DNA of 64,000 bases, from NCBI RefSeq assembly GCF_048771995.1, contig NC_133026.1, forward strand, positions 54,375,001 to 54,439,000, written 5' to 3'. Source of the stretch: Taeniopygia guttata. Taxonomy: Eukaryota; Chordata; Aves; Passeriformes; Estrildidae. Below are positions 11,701-22,450 of the stretch, piece after piece; within the stretch, counting starts at the first letter, position 1, and each line of letters begins with the position of its first letter. The translations under genes and the position numbers were made by a program. The notes beneath the pieces were generated by a model that did not search any database, had not been told where the DNA came from, and saw only the letters and a program-made list of their open reading frames with translations.

Positions 11701-13545
11701 ATGTGAGGTCTATACTGACAAAATATAGTCTATAGCGTGATGAGAAACCATGCTGTCGATGAACCAGAAATTATCCAGATTTCTTCTCTTTCTCCCTAGT
11801 ATTTTTGTTGGACATGGATCAACATCTGGAAAAAGTGGTGACATAGCAGTTGTACTAATATTTACTGTCTCCCTTCCCTTCTAAAGATTTTATGTTGAAA
11901 AATCACAATTCCCTTAGGAGCATTTTTCTATGAATGACTGCTATTCAGGAGGGAAACTAAAGTGAGATCTCATTTTAAAATAACACCAAATAAACAATAA
12001 CAAGAAAATAGGGAGAAAATGGGGTAAATTGTATTAAAGGATTATTAATTTTAAATATCATCTATTTCAGATTAAAGCATGAGCAATACACAGAGAAAAA
12101 ATTGCTTTGAAACATATCTTAATGGAGAAATTTTCTCTGAAGTATTAATTACAAAAAATGTTATATGCAACAGACAGAGAGTATGGAGCGAATAGTCTGA
12201 TCATTTGCTGATAATTACTTTCTAAAATCTAGTTGATGGAGAGCAACACACACATTGATAAACCAGCCAGTGAAAAAGCATTGGCTGCTTTCAAAGGCCA
12301 TTAAATGGGGCACAGCCAGTGCAGGTCAACTGACTGAGGAGGAAGAGGCTGCCTGACTAAGAACACATCTTCATTTTTCTCACCCACTGGCATGAAAAAG
12401 CATTTTTGGGCTTGGTGATGAGGGTTCTACCACTATATCAGACAACAAGGATCTAAAAGGCACAAGAGAGTTTCCTCCCTCCCTCTCCTAGCCCAAAGGC
12501 AATCAAATGCACTCTATTCTGCTAAGGCAGGAAGTATTCTCCTATACTTCCTACCTTTGCTACCCTTTGGTGAAGAAAGTGCATGAGTAATCAGTTAAGA
12601 ACACGTCTTTTAATGATTTTTTTTTTAATCATTCTTAAAGTGGTGGAATCAGAAGACAAACTGGTCAGAAAGAGATACTCTGGAGATTTGAAAAAATACT
12701 CCAAAGAATTTGGGAGCCCTATGCACACTGAGATTTTGTTTTGATCTTTCACCAGTTTAACACCATTGTAAGACACTACTGTAATCTTTTAGACAAAATA
12801 ATTTCTTTGGTTGCTGTGATATGTTTTCTTTGGTTTTCTGCATTAGTTTTGGGTTTGGGGTTTTTTGTGTGATTACTTTTTCTTTCTAAATAATATTTAC
12901 ATGAGAATTAAGTAAGTACCTACTCTTACTAAACATTACTACTGCTGCAATTGGCATGTTAAATCAACTTCTTGATGGAAGTACAGGAAGATGTGTCAGG
13001 CACATGTGGGTCTGAGCAGATGTCAGAAATACATAGTCTCAGGAAACACAGCTGGACTTATGAAAGGTATGAGACATTTCATTTTGGCAGGTAGAAGACC
13101 TTCTGACCTGTGTTTTGAAAAATCAGTGAAAAGTATTATGATAATAGGACAGTTCCCTTCCTGTATCCTGGAAGGATACAGGCTCAGGCTAAGAGAGTTG
13201 AGTTCCAGTGTTTTGCTTTGTCTTGCTTTGCTATGTTTGCTGCTGGATTTCTACTCTCCATATCAGGGAACTCCACAATTGGCCAAATAACAGAAATAAA
13301 TGCCAGGAGTGAATTTGGGGCTTGGTATCTAGGAAGAATGACTTTGCCAACCTTGAGTGACTGGTGCTGCATGATCCCTAGAAGATTTTGGGGGGCTTGA
13401 GTGTTAGGGGAGGACAGAGATTTTTGTTATGACTGCCCTTCAATTTTGATTAGAAGTTGTAATTTCAGAAATAAGATCAAAACCACAAAACCAGCCTGGA
13501 ACCAGTTTACTGCTGCTGGTTGCTACACTGAGACAGGAGTGAGAA
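11701..13545. other. Proximal 5' flank, no gene seen
   Basis: Non-coding, AT-rich to about 13 kb, then more balanced in composition. A 10-bp inverted repeat sits at 13160-13182. Nothing resembling an exon with splice sites was found. Confidence 0.55.
13160..13182. repeat. 10-bp inverted repeat
   Basis: Arms cctgtatcct and aggatacagg are separated by 3 nt and are exact reverse complements. Function unknown. Confidence 0.7.
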
Positions 13546-13617
13546 ATGGACGGGAGGAGGATGTCAAGAGCAGGAGAATGGCAAGTCGAGTGTAGCACAT
13601 TCAACAACACGGGCATG

Positions 13618-13725
13618 GTAACCCCAGAAGAGCTGATGGCTGTGGTAAGCCCAGAAGAGATGATGGCTGTGGTAACCCCAGAAGAGCTGATGGCTGTCGT
13701 AAGCCCAGAAGAGATGATGGCTGCA
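13618..13725. repeat. 27-bp minisatellite, four units in an alternating A-B-A-B pattern
   Basis: Four units of 27 bp begin at 13618, 13645, 13672 and 13699. Odd units start gtaaccccagaagagctg and even units gtaagcccagaagagatg, so the true period is 54 bp. Because 27 is a multiple of 3, the plus frame stays open (ORF 13546-13797, 83 codons) and reads as a 9-residue repeat, VTPEELMAV alternating with VSPEEMMAV. The minus strand is also open. Nothing else indicates a real protein, so I treat it as a tandem repeat. Every second unit begins with a GTAAG donor-like sequence. Confidence 0.85.
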
Positions 13726-14277
13726 CCAGGAAGCCCAGTCCAGGCCGAGCTGGGGGATGCAGGTCCTTCAACCATAGTACCCATCTACTGCACGTGATGC
13801 TGCAGCCACCAAACCAGTGAAAAGTGTTAAAGGAGCTTGGACCTGGGAGTGACTCCGACTTGGTGGAAACCTCTAGGGTAGTAAGTAGCTGCCTAAAGTT
13901 CTCCGGCTGTACAAGTAGGCTTGTGCCAGAAGTGGACGCAGCCATCAGCTGTGCTTGTAGAAATCATCATGCCCATTATCTCTCCTGATGTGTTTTATTA
14001 TCTAGAGGAATTGCCTCATCTCCAGATGACACCGCTATCCGGGGTCCTGACAGCCGCCTCCCCGGGGCCCGGGGACGGACGAAGGCGGGGGGCCACGGCT
14101 CACCTGAGGCGGCGGCGGTGGCCACGCCTCTCCCTGCTGTGTCTTTAAAGCCCTCCTCCTCCTCTTCCTCCTCCTCCTCTCCATCCCTCCATTCCTACAT
14201 CGCCGCTGCCGCTCGTAGCTGCCGGGCTCTGCCTCGGCCGCCTTCTCTCCCCACCCTCCCAATCCCCGCCACCAGCC

Positions 14278-14346
14278 ATGGCCGACATGAAGACCGGCAT
14301 CTTCGCCAAAAACGTCCAGAAACGCCTCAACCGCGCCCAGGAGAAG
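14278..14346 (+). CDS. AMPH: AMPH exon 1 coding part (amphiphysin residues 1-23)
   Basis: Amphiphysin is a nerve-terminal adaptor that binds curved membrane through its N-BAR domain and recruits dynamin and clathrin partners during synaptic-vesicle endocytosis. The 23 codons begin MADMKTGIFAKN and end RAQEK, the amphiphysin N terminus; BIN1, the paralogue, starts differently (MAEMGSKGVTAGK), so AMPH is preferred. This segment forms the amphipathic helix H0, which inserts into the bilayer, with basic residues K5, K11, K15, R16, R19 and K23. The ATG has G at -3 and G at +4, a strong Kozak context. The exon ends AAG before the donor gtgcgc, in phase 0. Residue 4 is Met where the mammalian protein has Ile, as I recall, a mild change. 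The open frame continues to 14865 without a stop, but that is intron. Confidence 0.95.
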
Positions 14347-16854
14347 GTGCGCTGCGGCGCGGGGGACCTGCTGGGAAGGGGCGGAGGGGGAAGAGGAGCG
14401 CGGCGGCGGCGGTGCGCAGGGTGCGCCGGAGGATGCGGCTCCGCTCGCCGCCAGCCCCGCCGCGGCAGCGTCCCCTCTCACTGCCCGGGGCCCGGGGCGG
14501 CGGCGCTCTTACGTAACTGCCCCGTTTCCCCGCGCCGCCCGGGCCCGCCGCCCGCTCCCCGCGGGACGCCAGCCCCGGGAGCTGCCGGCGGCACCTGCCG
14601 CAGGCCCCGGGCGGCGCCGCTCCCTCGCCCTTGGGCTGCGCGGGGTGCCCGCGGGGATGGCACCGCTCCGCACCCGGCCTGGGCGCCTTGCTGCCCCGGC
14701 CCAGCGGGGAACGCGGGCTCCGTTCGCCTCGCCTCGCCTCGCCTCACCCCCGCCGCCAGCCCTGCTAAGAGGATTGCCTTTCCTTTAATATCCGCTCCGG
14801 CTCATCCCCGGCTGCGGCGATCCGCCTTGCTGCAGCCGCGGCGTGACAGACACCGCTGCGGGTGATGACAGGAGCCCGCGGGGGCCGGGGGCTGGCGCAG
14901 CCCGCGCCTTCCTCAGCGGCTGCTGCGGTTTTGGGGAGCTTCTTGGGATGTCATGAGGCTGGTCCAAATGTTCTGCAGCTCACAGCTTATGCTGCTTAGG
15001 AAAGCCAGTACCGATTCTAGCGGTATCGTGGCCTGGAAATGAACGACGGGTGAAGTGGGGGAGAATTTGCAGGAGTTCTGACTAAAGATGAGGGCCTTAT
15101 GGGCCGCTGTTTGTTTTGTTCATCTTCATTAGTGAAAGCTGATAGGTATAAATGTTCCACACAAATAGCTCCTGTGTAGCTGTTGGGTGCCTCAAAACAG
15201 GGTCATAGATACAGATACAAGGCCCAACAGAAAAGCATTTGTGTGTGACTATATGCAGCAGCTGTGCCTGCTGTTAGTACAGTTTACAATAAAGCTGTTG
15301 CCAGCATGAATTTTGCAGACATGGTTGGCAGTACGTGTTGCAAGTCATCTCTTTTGAGGGTTAATAAAACCTTTATGCCCCTCTAACATATATCCTGAAT
15401 TGTTATGCATCTTAGGGAATAGGGCTTTTGCAAATTGAGAAAGATTATTTTGTGAGCATATTTCTTATACTTCACTGCCTATAAAACTGCACTTTCCTTT
15501 TGGCCACGCATTGAATTCTGTGGAGCTCCAGCGGCAGAAAAAAATGCAACTAGTAATATGTCTTATACATAATTGTGTTATTATTTATGAATCTAATAGT
15601 TGAGGCTGTCACAGACTAGTCGTTAATTTTCCCTTTCAAACACTCCTGTCTAGCTCACCAGGTTATAAAGTACTAGACTTTTCAACACCAAAGTCATGAT
15701 GCATTTCCATTCTTGCAGATGTGGACTGCAACTTTTTTCAGGTAAAACATGTAAATCCTCTTTAATAGTTTGAAGAAATCTGATGACTTTATGGTGTGAG
15801 TTGACTTGAGTTCATAGTTGGAGTGGAAGCCTAAAAATACTGTTTGTTTCCTTGTGTCTTTGTCAGTATGGTTATGATTAACCATCTGGAAAAGCACTGG
15901 TGCGAGTCGGAATCACGTGTACTGCTTCAAGCTGTGTCTGTTCCAGTGTGGGGGTCCTGCTCACAGAAATGTGTGGGCATACTAGAGAGAACACCTTAAT
16001 GTGCATACCTGAGATTCCCCATACTTCTCAAATACTGTTCAAGCACCAGCCCCAGGACAGGTGCCTTGAGTCTCTTGGGTGCAAATCAAAGATACTGTTG
16101 AGCTCTGACAGATGGTCTGCTCTACCTCCACTTTGTTGATCAACTATGCTAATAAGGGGGAAATTTTTCTGGATTGATTTTCGTGTTATCAGTCAGGCAT
16201 CTGGAAATTTTGGCTTCCTTATAGTATCTGTGGTGGTAATTTCTTATGTCAGTGGTCTACAGGGTTACTTACAAGATGTTAGTGGCCTTACACAGTCATA
16301 GTACCAGTGGTCTGACACAGAGTAGATCACAGTACCATGTTACCTCTGTATACTTGCTTCCTCCTTCCTGGCCTATGTGTTGTTATTGCATGAGCTATGC
16401 ATGTGTAGTCTTTCATGTCTACATTTCTGGTTAGCTTTGAGTTAGTATATGTCTATACAACATAAAATTCTTCATTATTTTTCCTGAAACTTTACTCAAA
16501 ACAAAACCAACAACAAAAAAAAAAAGTGCAAAACAGGCCCAAGATGGGAATGATTGAGTTTTGTTTGTTTTGGGTACTTGATAAAAACAAGTAAATTTTG
16601 TCTAGGAGTTGAAAATCTATGATTTGGTGTGAATAGGATGGCATTGTGAGAGGTGTGTAATATCACACTGGCTTAAAGAGATTTTAAATACATTGAGTTG
16701 TTTTTATCTTGATGCTGATATTGGATTCGTGCACCTTCAGTTTACCGAATGTGTTCTTACAGTTCAATGTTTTTATAAAGCATTTTTGCATTGCTTTCTA
16801 TTATTTATTGATGGAACATATGTATTAAAAACATGGAGTGGCTCTAAAACATAG
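14347..16854 (+). other. AMPH intron 1, first segment, no gene seen
   Basis: The first 550 bp are CpG-island sequence, including a TTACGTAA palindrome. The composition then falls to ordinary AT-rich intron. No exon, RNA gene or clear repeat was recognised. Confidence 0.6.
14509..14516. promoter_or_regulatory. TTACGTAA palindrome, PAR-bZIP / NFIL3 (E4BP4) type site
   Basis: Within the CpG island, 163 bp after the exon 1 donor, lies the exact consensus bound by NFIL3 and by PAR-bZIP factors (DBP, TEF, HLF). The match is visible; occupancy is inference. An 8-bp match occurs by chance fairly often. Confidence 0.3.
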
Positions 16855-18010
16855 ACTTTCATTTTGGATTTCAGTAAAGCTTTTGATACTGATTCTCACA
16901 GGATCCTGCTGGATAAAATTGTCCAGCCCACAGCTGGATAAACACATTGTGCAATGGGTGAGCACAGGTTGTGTGCTCATTGTGCAGTGTCCAACAGGTT
17001 GCTATCAAAGGGTTACAGTCAGTGGGGTGGCAGACTGGCGAGCTGTCACTAGTGAGGTTCCTCATGGCTTCATCCTCACCCCAGTGATATTCAACATCTT
17101 CACAAATTACTTGGATGCAGGACTCTAAGGGATACCAAGTAAGTTTGCAGATGATAGAAAACTGGGAGGAGTTGCTGACTCCCTTGAAGGCAGAGAGGCC
17201 CTGAAGAGAGTTGGGCAATCACCCACCATATGAAGTTCAGCAAGAGAAAGTGCACCTGGGAGAGATTTTGCACCTGGGAGAGACAACCCTGGATGTATGG
17301 ACAGACTGGGGACAAGAAGCTGGAAAGCAGCCCAGAGGAAAGGGACCTGGGACAGGAAGTGGAATGTGAGTCAGCAGTGTTCTGGCAGCCAGGATAGTCA
17401 AGTGTGTCCTGGGTACATCAGGCTCAGCATCACAGACGGGCAAGGGAGAATACTGTCCCCTCCGCACTGCTCTGCTGCAGCCTCACCTTGAGTCCTGTGT
17501 GCAGTTTTGGGTGCCACAATATAAGAAAGATATTAAACTATTAGAGTGCACCATAAAAGAGAGTTAACAAAGGTCATGAAGGGCCTTGAGGGGAAGCCTC
17601 AAGTATGAGGAGTGGCTAAGGTCACTTGGTCTCTCCAGCATGGAGAAGAGACTGAAGAGAGATCTGATAGTAGTCTACAACTTATTCATGAGAGGGAGAA
17701 GGGCAGACACTGATCTTTTTTCTTATGGTGACCAGTGACACGACCTGATGGAATGGTCTGAAGTTTGTCAGGGGAGGTGTAGATTGGATATTAGAAAAAG
17801 GTTCTTCCCCAGACTGTGGTGGTTGGGCACTGGAGCAGGCTCTGCAGGGAGGCAGTCACAGCACCAAGCCTAACAGAGTTCAAGAAGTATTTGGACAATG
17901 CTCTTGGGCACATGGTGTGACTCTTGGGGATGGTCCTGTGCAGACCTGAGAACTGGACTAGATGCTTGTGGGTCTCTTTGAACTCAGTTTATTCTGTGAT
18001 TCTGGGATTC
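16855..18010 (+). mobile_element. CR1 LINE, 5'-truncated, plus orientation, with decayed reverse transcriptase
   Basis: The plus strand carries the C-terminal part of a CR1 reverse transcriptase. DFSKAFDT at about 16869-16892 is the block with the first catalytic Asp. It is followed by TSEVPHGFILTPVIFNIFTNYLD (about 17050-17120; key residues P, G, P, F-N-I-F) and then KFADD at about 17141-17155, the second catalytic block. The frame is broken by a stop after AGL at about 17128 and by later frameshifts. The CR1 3' UTR ends at about 18000-18010 with the characteristic short tail attctgtgattctg. CR1 elements are usually cut at the 5' end and lack target duplications, as here. It is inactive. Confidence 0.85.
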
Positions 18011-18612
18011 ATTTATGTAAACTATTTTTCTAATAATGCCACCATTATCTTCAGTTTATTGATGACTAGGTGTTGTAAATGCAGGCAAACCCGATGGAAA
18101 GAGATGAAGATGTCTGACTCAATTCAGAAGGCTGAATGATTTTTTTATTATAATCATGCTAAAATACATTAATATACTATATAAAGGAAGATACTAAAAA
18201 CTACAAGCCTGCTTGTTCTAACTATATCTCTAATACAACTCATAACCCTCTCGCGAGAGTCCAGACACAGGTGGATCTGATTTGCCATCAGGCTCAAACA
18301 ATCCTTCACCAGAATCCAATCAAGCAATCACTCCAGGTAAACAATTCCTCCGAACACATTCCAGGTGAGAAAAACAAGGAGCAGAAATAGAAATTGTTTT
18401 CTCTTTCTGTCTCTCTGTGCACCTCTATGAAAAATCCTGAGAGAGAAATGTGCTGCCACAGTCTAGGAGAAATTTTACTTGTACAGTGTAGGTAGTGTGT
18501 GTCTCTAGTCACTGTTTATATAACAAAAGCTAAGTAACTGCAAAATCTTGTATTGGGTAGATCTCGGTCTTGCATTAGAAGTGTTAATCTGAGAGTTATA
18601 TGGAAATAATAA
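18011..18612. other. Intron 1, gap between two CR1 copies
   Basis: AT-rich sequence with no recognisable feature. It separates two CR1 copies that point toward each other. Confidence 0.6.
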
Positions 18613-19660
18613 TTGACCACTCTTTCACATCATCCAACCAGCACTCCCCCTTTCTGCAGGGCTGCTCTCCAGCCACTCCTCTCCCAGTTCAGACTTGTGT
18701 CTGAGATTACTCCATCCAGGTGCAGAATCCAGCATTTGGTTGGTTTTGTTCAGTTTCATGCTGTTGGTGATCGCCCAAAGCTCCAGTCTGTCCAGATCCC
18801 TCTTGTCCCATGGGAGAGTCAGCACCACTTCCCAGTTTGGTGTCATCACCTGACTATCTGTGCATTCAACTGCAGCCTCCAGATCATTGATAAAGAGACT
18901 GAACAGAGCTGCCTCTAGACCTGAGCCCGGAGGAGCACCACTGGTAACTGGTCACCAGCCAGATGTCTTGTTTACTGCAATAATTTGAGCCCTGCTCTTC
19001 AACCAATTCTTCACCCAGTGCACTGCATACCTGCTCATCCCACTGTTGGAAAACTTATCTGGATGGAGGCTTTGAGGGACAGTAGCAAAAGCCTTTCTAA
19101 ACCCCATTAAAACTGGAAGTTTAAATCCAGTGTCTTCACTTCATCCAGGCAGGTGACCTTATTGTAGAAGGTTATTAAATTAAACAGGACTTTGCCTTTG
19201 TGAACCCATGTTGTCTGTGTCTGATGACTCTGTCTGATTTTTCGAATGTCTTTTGATAAAATCCAGTGTGACTTTCTCCATATTTTTTTTCAGGTATTGA
19301 GGTTAGATTAACATGTCTGTAGTTTCCTTGGTCTTCTCTCTTGCCTTTCTTGGAAACTGGTGTAACTTGGCCTAATTTTTAGTTGGTGGGGCCTGCTAAG
19401 ACCTTTTGTAGATGGTTGAGAGTGGTCGTGTTGTAATGTCTGCTACAGTTGCATACAGTACTCTGGGGTGAATCCCATCAGCCCAATGGATTTACTAACA
19501 TTCAGCTGATAACAATTGGTCCCTTTCAATTTCAGTGTCCATAAGTGGAAGGTTGGTGTTCCTGCAGTCATTGTCCTCTGAGAATTGGACAACCCAAGGT
19601 AACAACATGGATATTAGTTCCATCACAGAGAGGAGACAGCTCTTATGGGTGGCCTTTGTC
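18613..19660 (-). mobile_element. CR1 LINE fragment, minus orientation
   Basis: Read on the minus strand, this resembles the CR1 polymerase and post-polymerase region: the reverse complement of tcattgataaagagactgaa (about 18885) and the nearby GGTCACCAG-type block are standard CR1 segments. Many substitutions and frameshifts are present and no long frame survives. It appears older and more diverged than the CR1 at 47.5-48.8 kb. The upper end is approximate. Confidence 0.72.
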
Positions 19661-22249
19661 CAAAGAATGCTGGATGGAGGGGTGATGGCTGGTCTGTGAC
19701 AGGCAAGGCTGTGCACAGGGGACATCATCATGTTTCACAGTGTCATCACCCTGCAGTGCAGCAGTGCCTTGGAGGGGCAGAATAAAAGGGAGCATCCTCC
19801 CATGTCATGCTGTCAAAGCTGGCCTGGAGCCAGCCCACAAACATCCAAAAGGGAGCCCTTGAGGAGACAGTGGAATGACTTGGAGGAGGTTAGGGGCAGA
19901 AAATTAGAGGCAAGGCCAGCTGCCAGGGGCACTCAGCCTTTGAGGAACAGATGCAAGCCCTGCAGAGGAGAAGAACCACCAAGCCCTGTAGGTGCCTGAA
20001 GCTGTCTGGCCTCTTCAGCTGGATGGCACTTGTAAGTTCAAGTGAACACCTTCTTGAGGTGCTCTGCACAGCTCTGTCCTCAGTCCCTTGTGGAGCCAGG
20101 GGCTCCACAGGCTGTAAGAACTGGCATGCAGAGAGGTTGTCAGGAGTCCTAGGGCTTTGTAACATCCACTAGTGCCTTGCCAGGATTCTTGACTCGCAGA
20201 TTGATCAGGCTGAGGACATCTAGCCACTCTTGGAAGTCCCGAGATGGCTTCAGGTTGAGGGAGAATAGGGTTTAGGCATATCCTGGAGGGCATGACCAGA
20301 TTGTGGGATGAGGAGTGAGGCCTTGCTCACATGCTTAGGAAATAGCTAGCTACCAGCAATGGCATCAGGAGGGAATTTTCCCTTGGATCAGATTGGCACT
20401 GCTTCATGGGGAGAAGGAGGAAGAGATGGGGTTGCATTCTTCTGCAGCACTGAGCACGACCACTGTTCAGGGCTCCTTCAGTCCCTTTTGGCTGGGTTGC
20501 TGCCTGCTGCTCATGCCCCATGAAGATGGTCTGTCATACCCTGCAGCTGTGGGCAAGAAGCTTTCCAGACTCCCAGGGTGGGTCCCAAGGGTGGCCTGGG
20601 GGTTGCTTCTTGTCCTCCTGTAGCACTGGGAACAGCCCCTGTCAGGGCTCCTCTGGGCTCCTGTGACTCCATTCTTGCCTGCTGCCCTCACACCTCCAAG
20701 GCATCACTTGTGTCCTGGCTCTCTCTGGCTCTCTTGCCCATTGTAAACCTGGAGTGGGGCTGAGCTCTGCTCTTCCCATGGCTCCATTTCCCATGGGATT
20801 CGTGCTTGTTCAAAACAGCATGTGCTTGGAAGGGTTCCAGGCTTGCTTCCCCATCCAGACCTGACACTTTTCAATTTTCCTGCCTGTGGCACAAGCACAG
20901 GGTAGGCACGAGAGCGCTTTTCGTGTATCCCTGCCCTGGCTGGGAAGAACAGCAATGAAGCAAGTTTTGGAAGGCAAGATTGTGCTCATCATTGATATGT
21001 GTCATACTTTGGAAAATACCTCATGGTACCACACATCTTTTCTTCTGACCTATATGCCTGGTGCTCCTTTCTGTAGCTCTGTCATTTGCCTTTTCCAGAT
21101 TACAAAGGATGTATTTTCCAGTAAGAAATGCATCAGCCTGCTCCTGGCTACACATGCGTGTTGTGTTAGTGCTTCTGATTATCAGTTCTGAAACAGATGG
21201 AGAAAAATAAAAAATGAAATAATGCTGTAATATCCAGTCATAACCTGTGTGTTATGTGTCCTTGAATGTGTTTTTTGGACCTCAAAACCCCCTGATTTGT
21301 GAGACAAATAACTGTCTCACCAGCATTTGACTCACGGTGAGTGCAGGACAGAGCAGTCAGGCCCTGTTAAACCCAGAGCTCTGCATGGCAAGGTCTGACC
21401 CAGGTCTGAGGGCTCCACCCCAGAGCAGCTCTGCAGTGCAGGTCCCAGGCCCACCCAGGAGACAGGGGCAGAGATGGGCACACCCACAGCAGGGCTCAGG
21501 CAGGGACAGAGGTCCCAGGCTGGGCTGGGCCATGTCCCCTGGGCCCTTGGCAGGAGGTGGTGGGGCTGGGGGTCCCAGGGCAGGTCAGTCCCAGCCACTG
21601 AGACCTGTGAGCACCACCAGGACCCCGTCAGGACTGAACTTCAGTGCTCCCGTGTTCTTCTTCAGACACTGGTGTTGGACACTTTGGAGACAGAATATTG
21701 GGCCAGATGGACTTTCCCTGTGAGGGAGTGCTGCTGTCCTCAGGCTCTTGTGTTTTAGCATGTTTTTGCAAGGGAAACAGCTCAGACAATTCTAAAAACG
21801 AGTATCAAGTGAGGAAAAACACTCCACCAGACGATCAACAGGTATATTGCTCATCTCTTAAGACGTTTGCAGCCATTTAGATGAGAAGCACATCCTGCAC
21901 CAGACTGAAGGTTTGATCTCTGAGCCTCGCTGCTGTCAGTGATGTGGTGGTTTGCCAGCCCGTGAAAACCTGTCGCAGTTGAAAACACTGATGGATTTAA
22001 AAAAAACCCACATGACACTTGCCTTTGGCAAATTTGTGCAGATGGTCACTTTATCTTGAGATGATCCAAAGCCCTGACCCCTCTCAGAAGATACACACCT
22101 CCTTTCCACAAGGTGACAGAGCCAGGACCTAGGCTGGGAGATGGTTATGGGTGTTCAGTGCCTTCTGCTAGTGCAGGGCTGGGAAGAATGGTCTTCAGAG
22201 ATTTCCCCAGTGTGTACTAGTAGGGAAAGGAGCAGGTAGGAGAAGATGG
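19661..22249. other. Intron 1, GC-richer stretch of unassigned repeat-like sequence
   Basis: From about 19.7 to 21.7 kb the sequence has more G+C than the rest of the intron, and overlapping 60-130-codon ORFs appear on both strands, as expected where stop codons are rarer. The region 21340-21740 is the most GC-rich. Near its end, ggccagatggact resembles the 3' tail of old CR1-type elements, so it may be an ancient LINE fragment. No gene is supported. Confidence 0.4.
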
Positions 22250-22450
22250 ATTTGAGTAGAATAAAATAGTTTAATTTAAACACACCTACAATAATGATCC
22301 AGTCCCCCTACCTGACCACTTCAGGGCTGACCAAAAGTGAAAGCATGGCTTTAAGAGCACTGGCCAAATGCCTTTCAACACTCACAGACATGGGTTCATT
22401 GACCACCTCCTCAAGAGGTCTCTTCAGGGTTTGACACCCTCTCATAATAA
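22250..22450 (-). mobile_element. Short CR1 LINE 3' fragment, minus orientation
   Basis: The sequence from gaccacttcagggctgacc (about 22315) to gggtttgacaccctctc (about 22428) matches, in reverse complement, the CR1 3' UTR region that I recognise in avian CR1 copies. It is about 200 bp and carries no coding sequence. Confidence 0.6.

Larger units (their letters stand above)
14035..14900 (+). promoter_or_regulatory. AMPH: CpG-island promoter and 5' UTR of AMPH
   Basis: A sharp rise in G+C and CpG density begins near 14035 and ends near 14900, spanning the first exon. A GC box (ggcgggg, 14084-14090, an Sp1-type site) and a tttaaa (14144-14149) lie upstream of the start codon. Between 14150 and 14190 there is a pyrimidine-rich (TCC)n stretch that is probably 5' UTR. 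There is no classical TATA box. The transcription start cannot be read from sequence. A short GCCTC tandem repeat (about 14725-14745) lies in the intronic half. CpG-island promoters of this layout are usual for vertebrate neuronal genes. Confidence 0.8.

Noticed and set aside
13546..13797. 83-codon ORF with a 9-residue repeat as a small gene
   Set aside because: The openness is explained by the 27-bp tandem repeat; no start context, transcript evidence or domain.
14035..14747. Minus-strand ORFs of 148 and 89 codons in the CpG island
   Set aside because: High G+C lowers stop frequency; the peptides are A/G/P/R-rich with no domain.
14278..14865. 195-codon ORF continuing past AMPH exon 1
   Set aside because: Only the first 23 codons match amphiphysin; the rest is GC-rich intron after a valid donor, and exon 2 continues the protein exactly.
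16838..17128. CR1 reverse transcriptase as a working gene
   Set aside because: Stops and frameshifts break it soon after the FNIF block; it is a 5'-truncated, inactive copy.
19730..21758. Overlapping 60-130-codon ORFs on both strands
   Set aside because: Expected in a GC-richer stretch; no consistent frame, domain or splice pattern.
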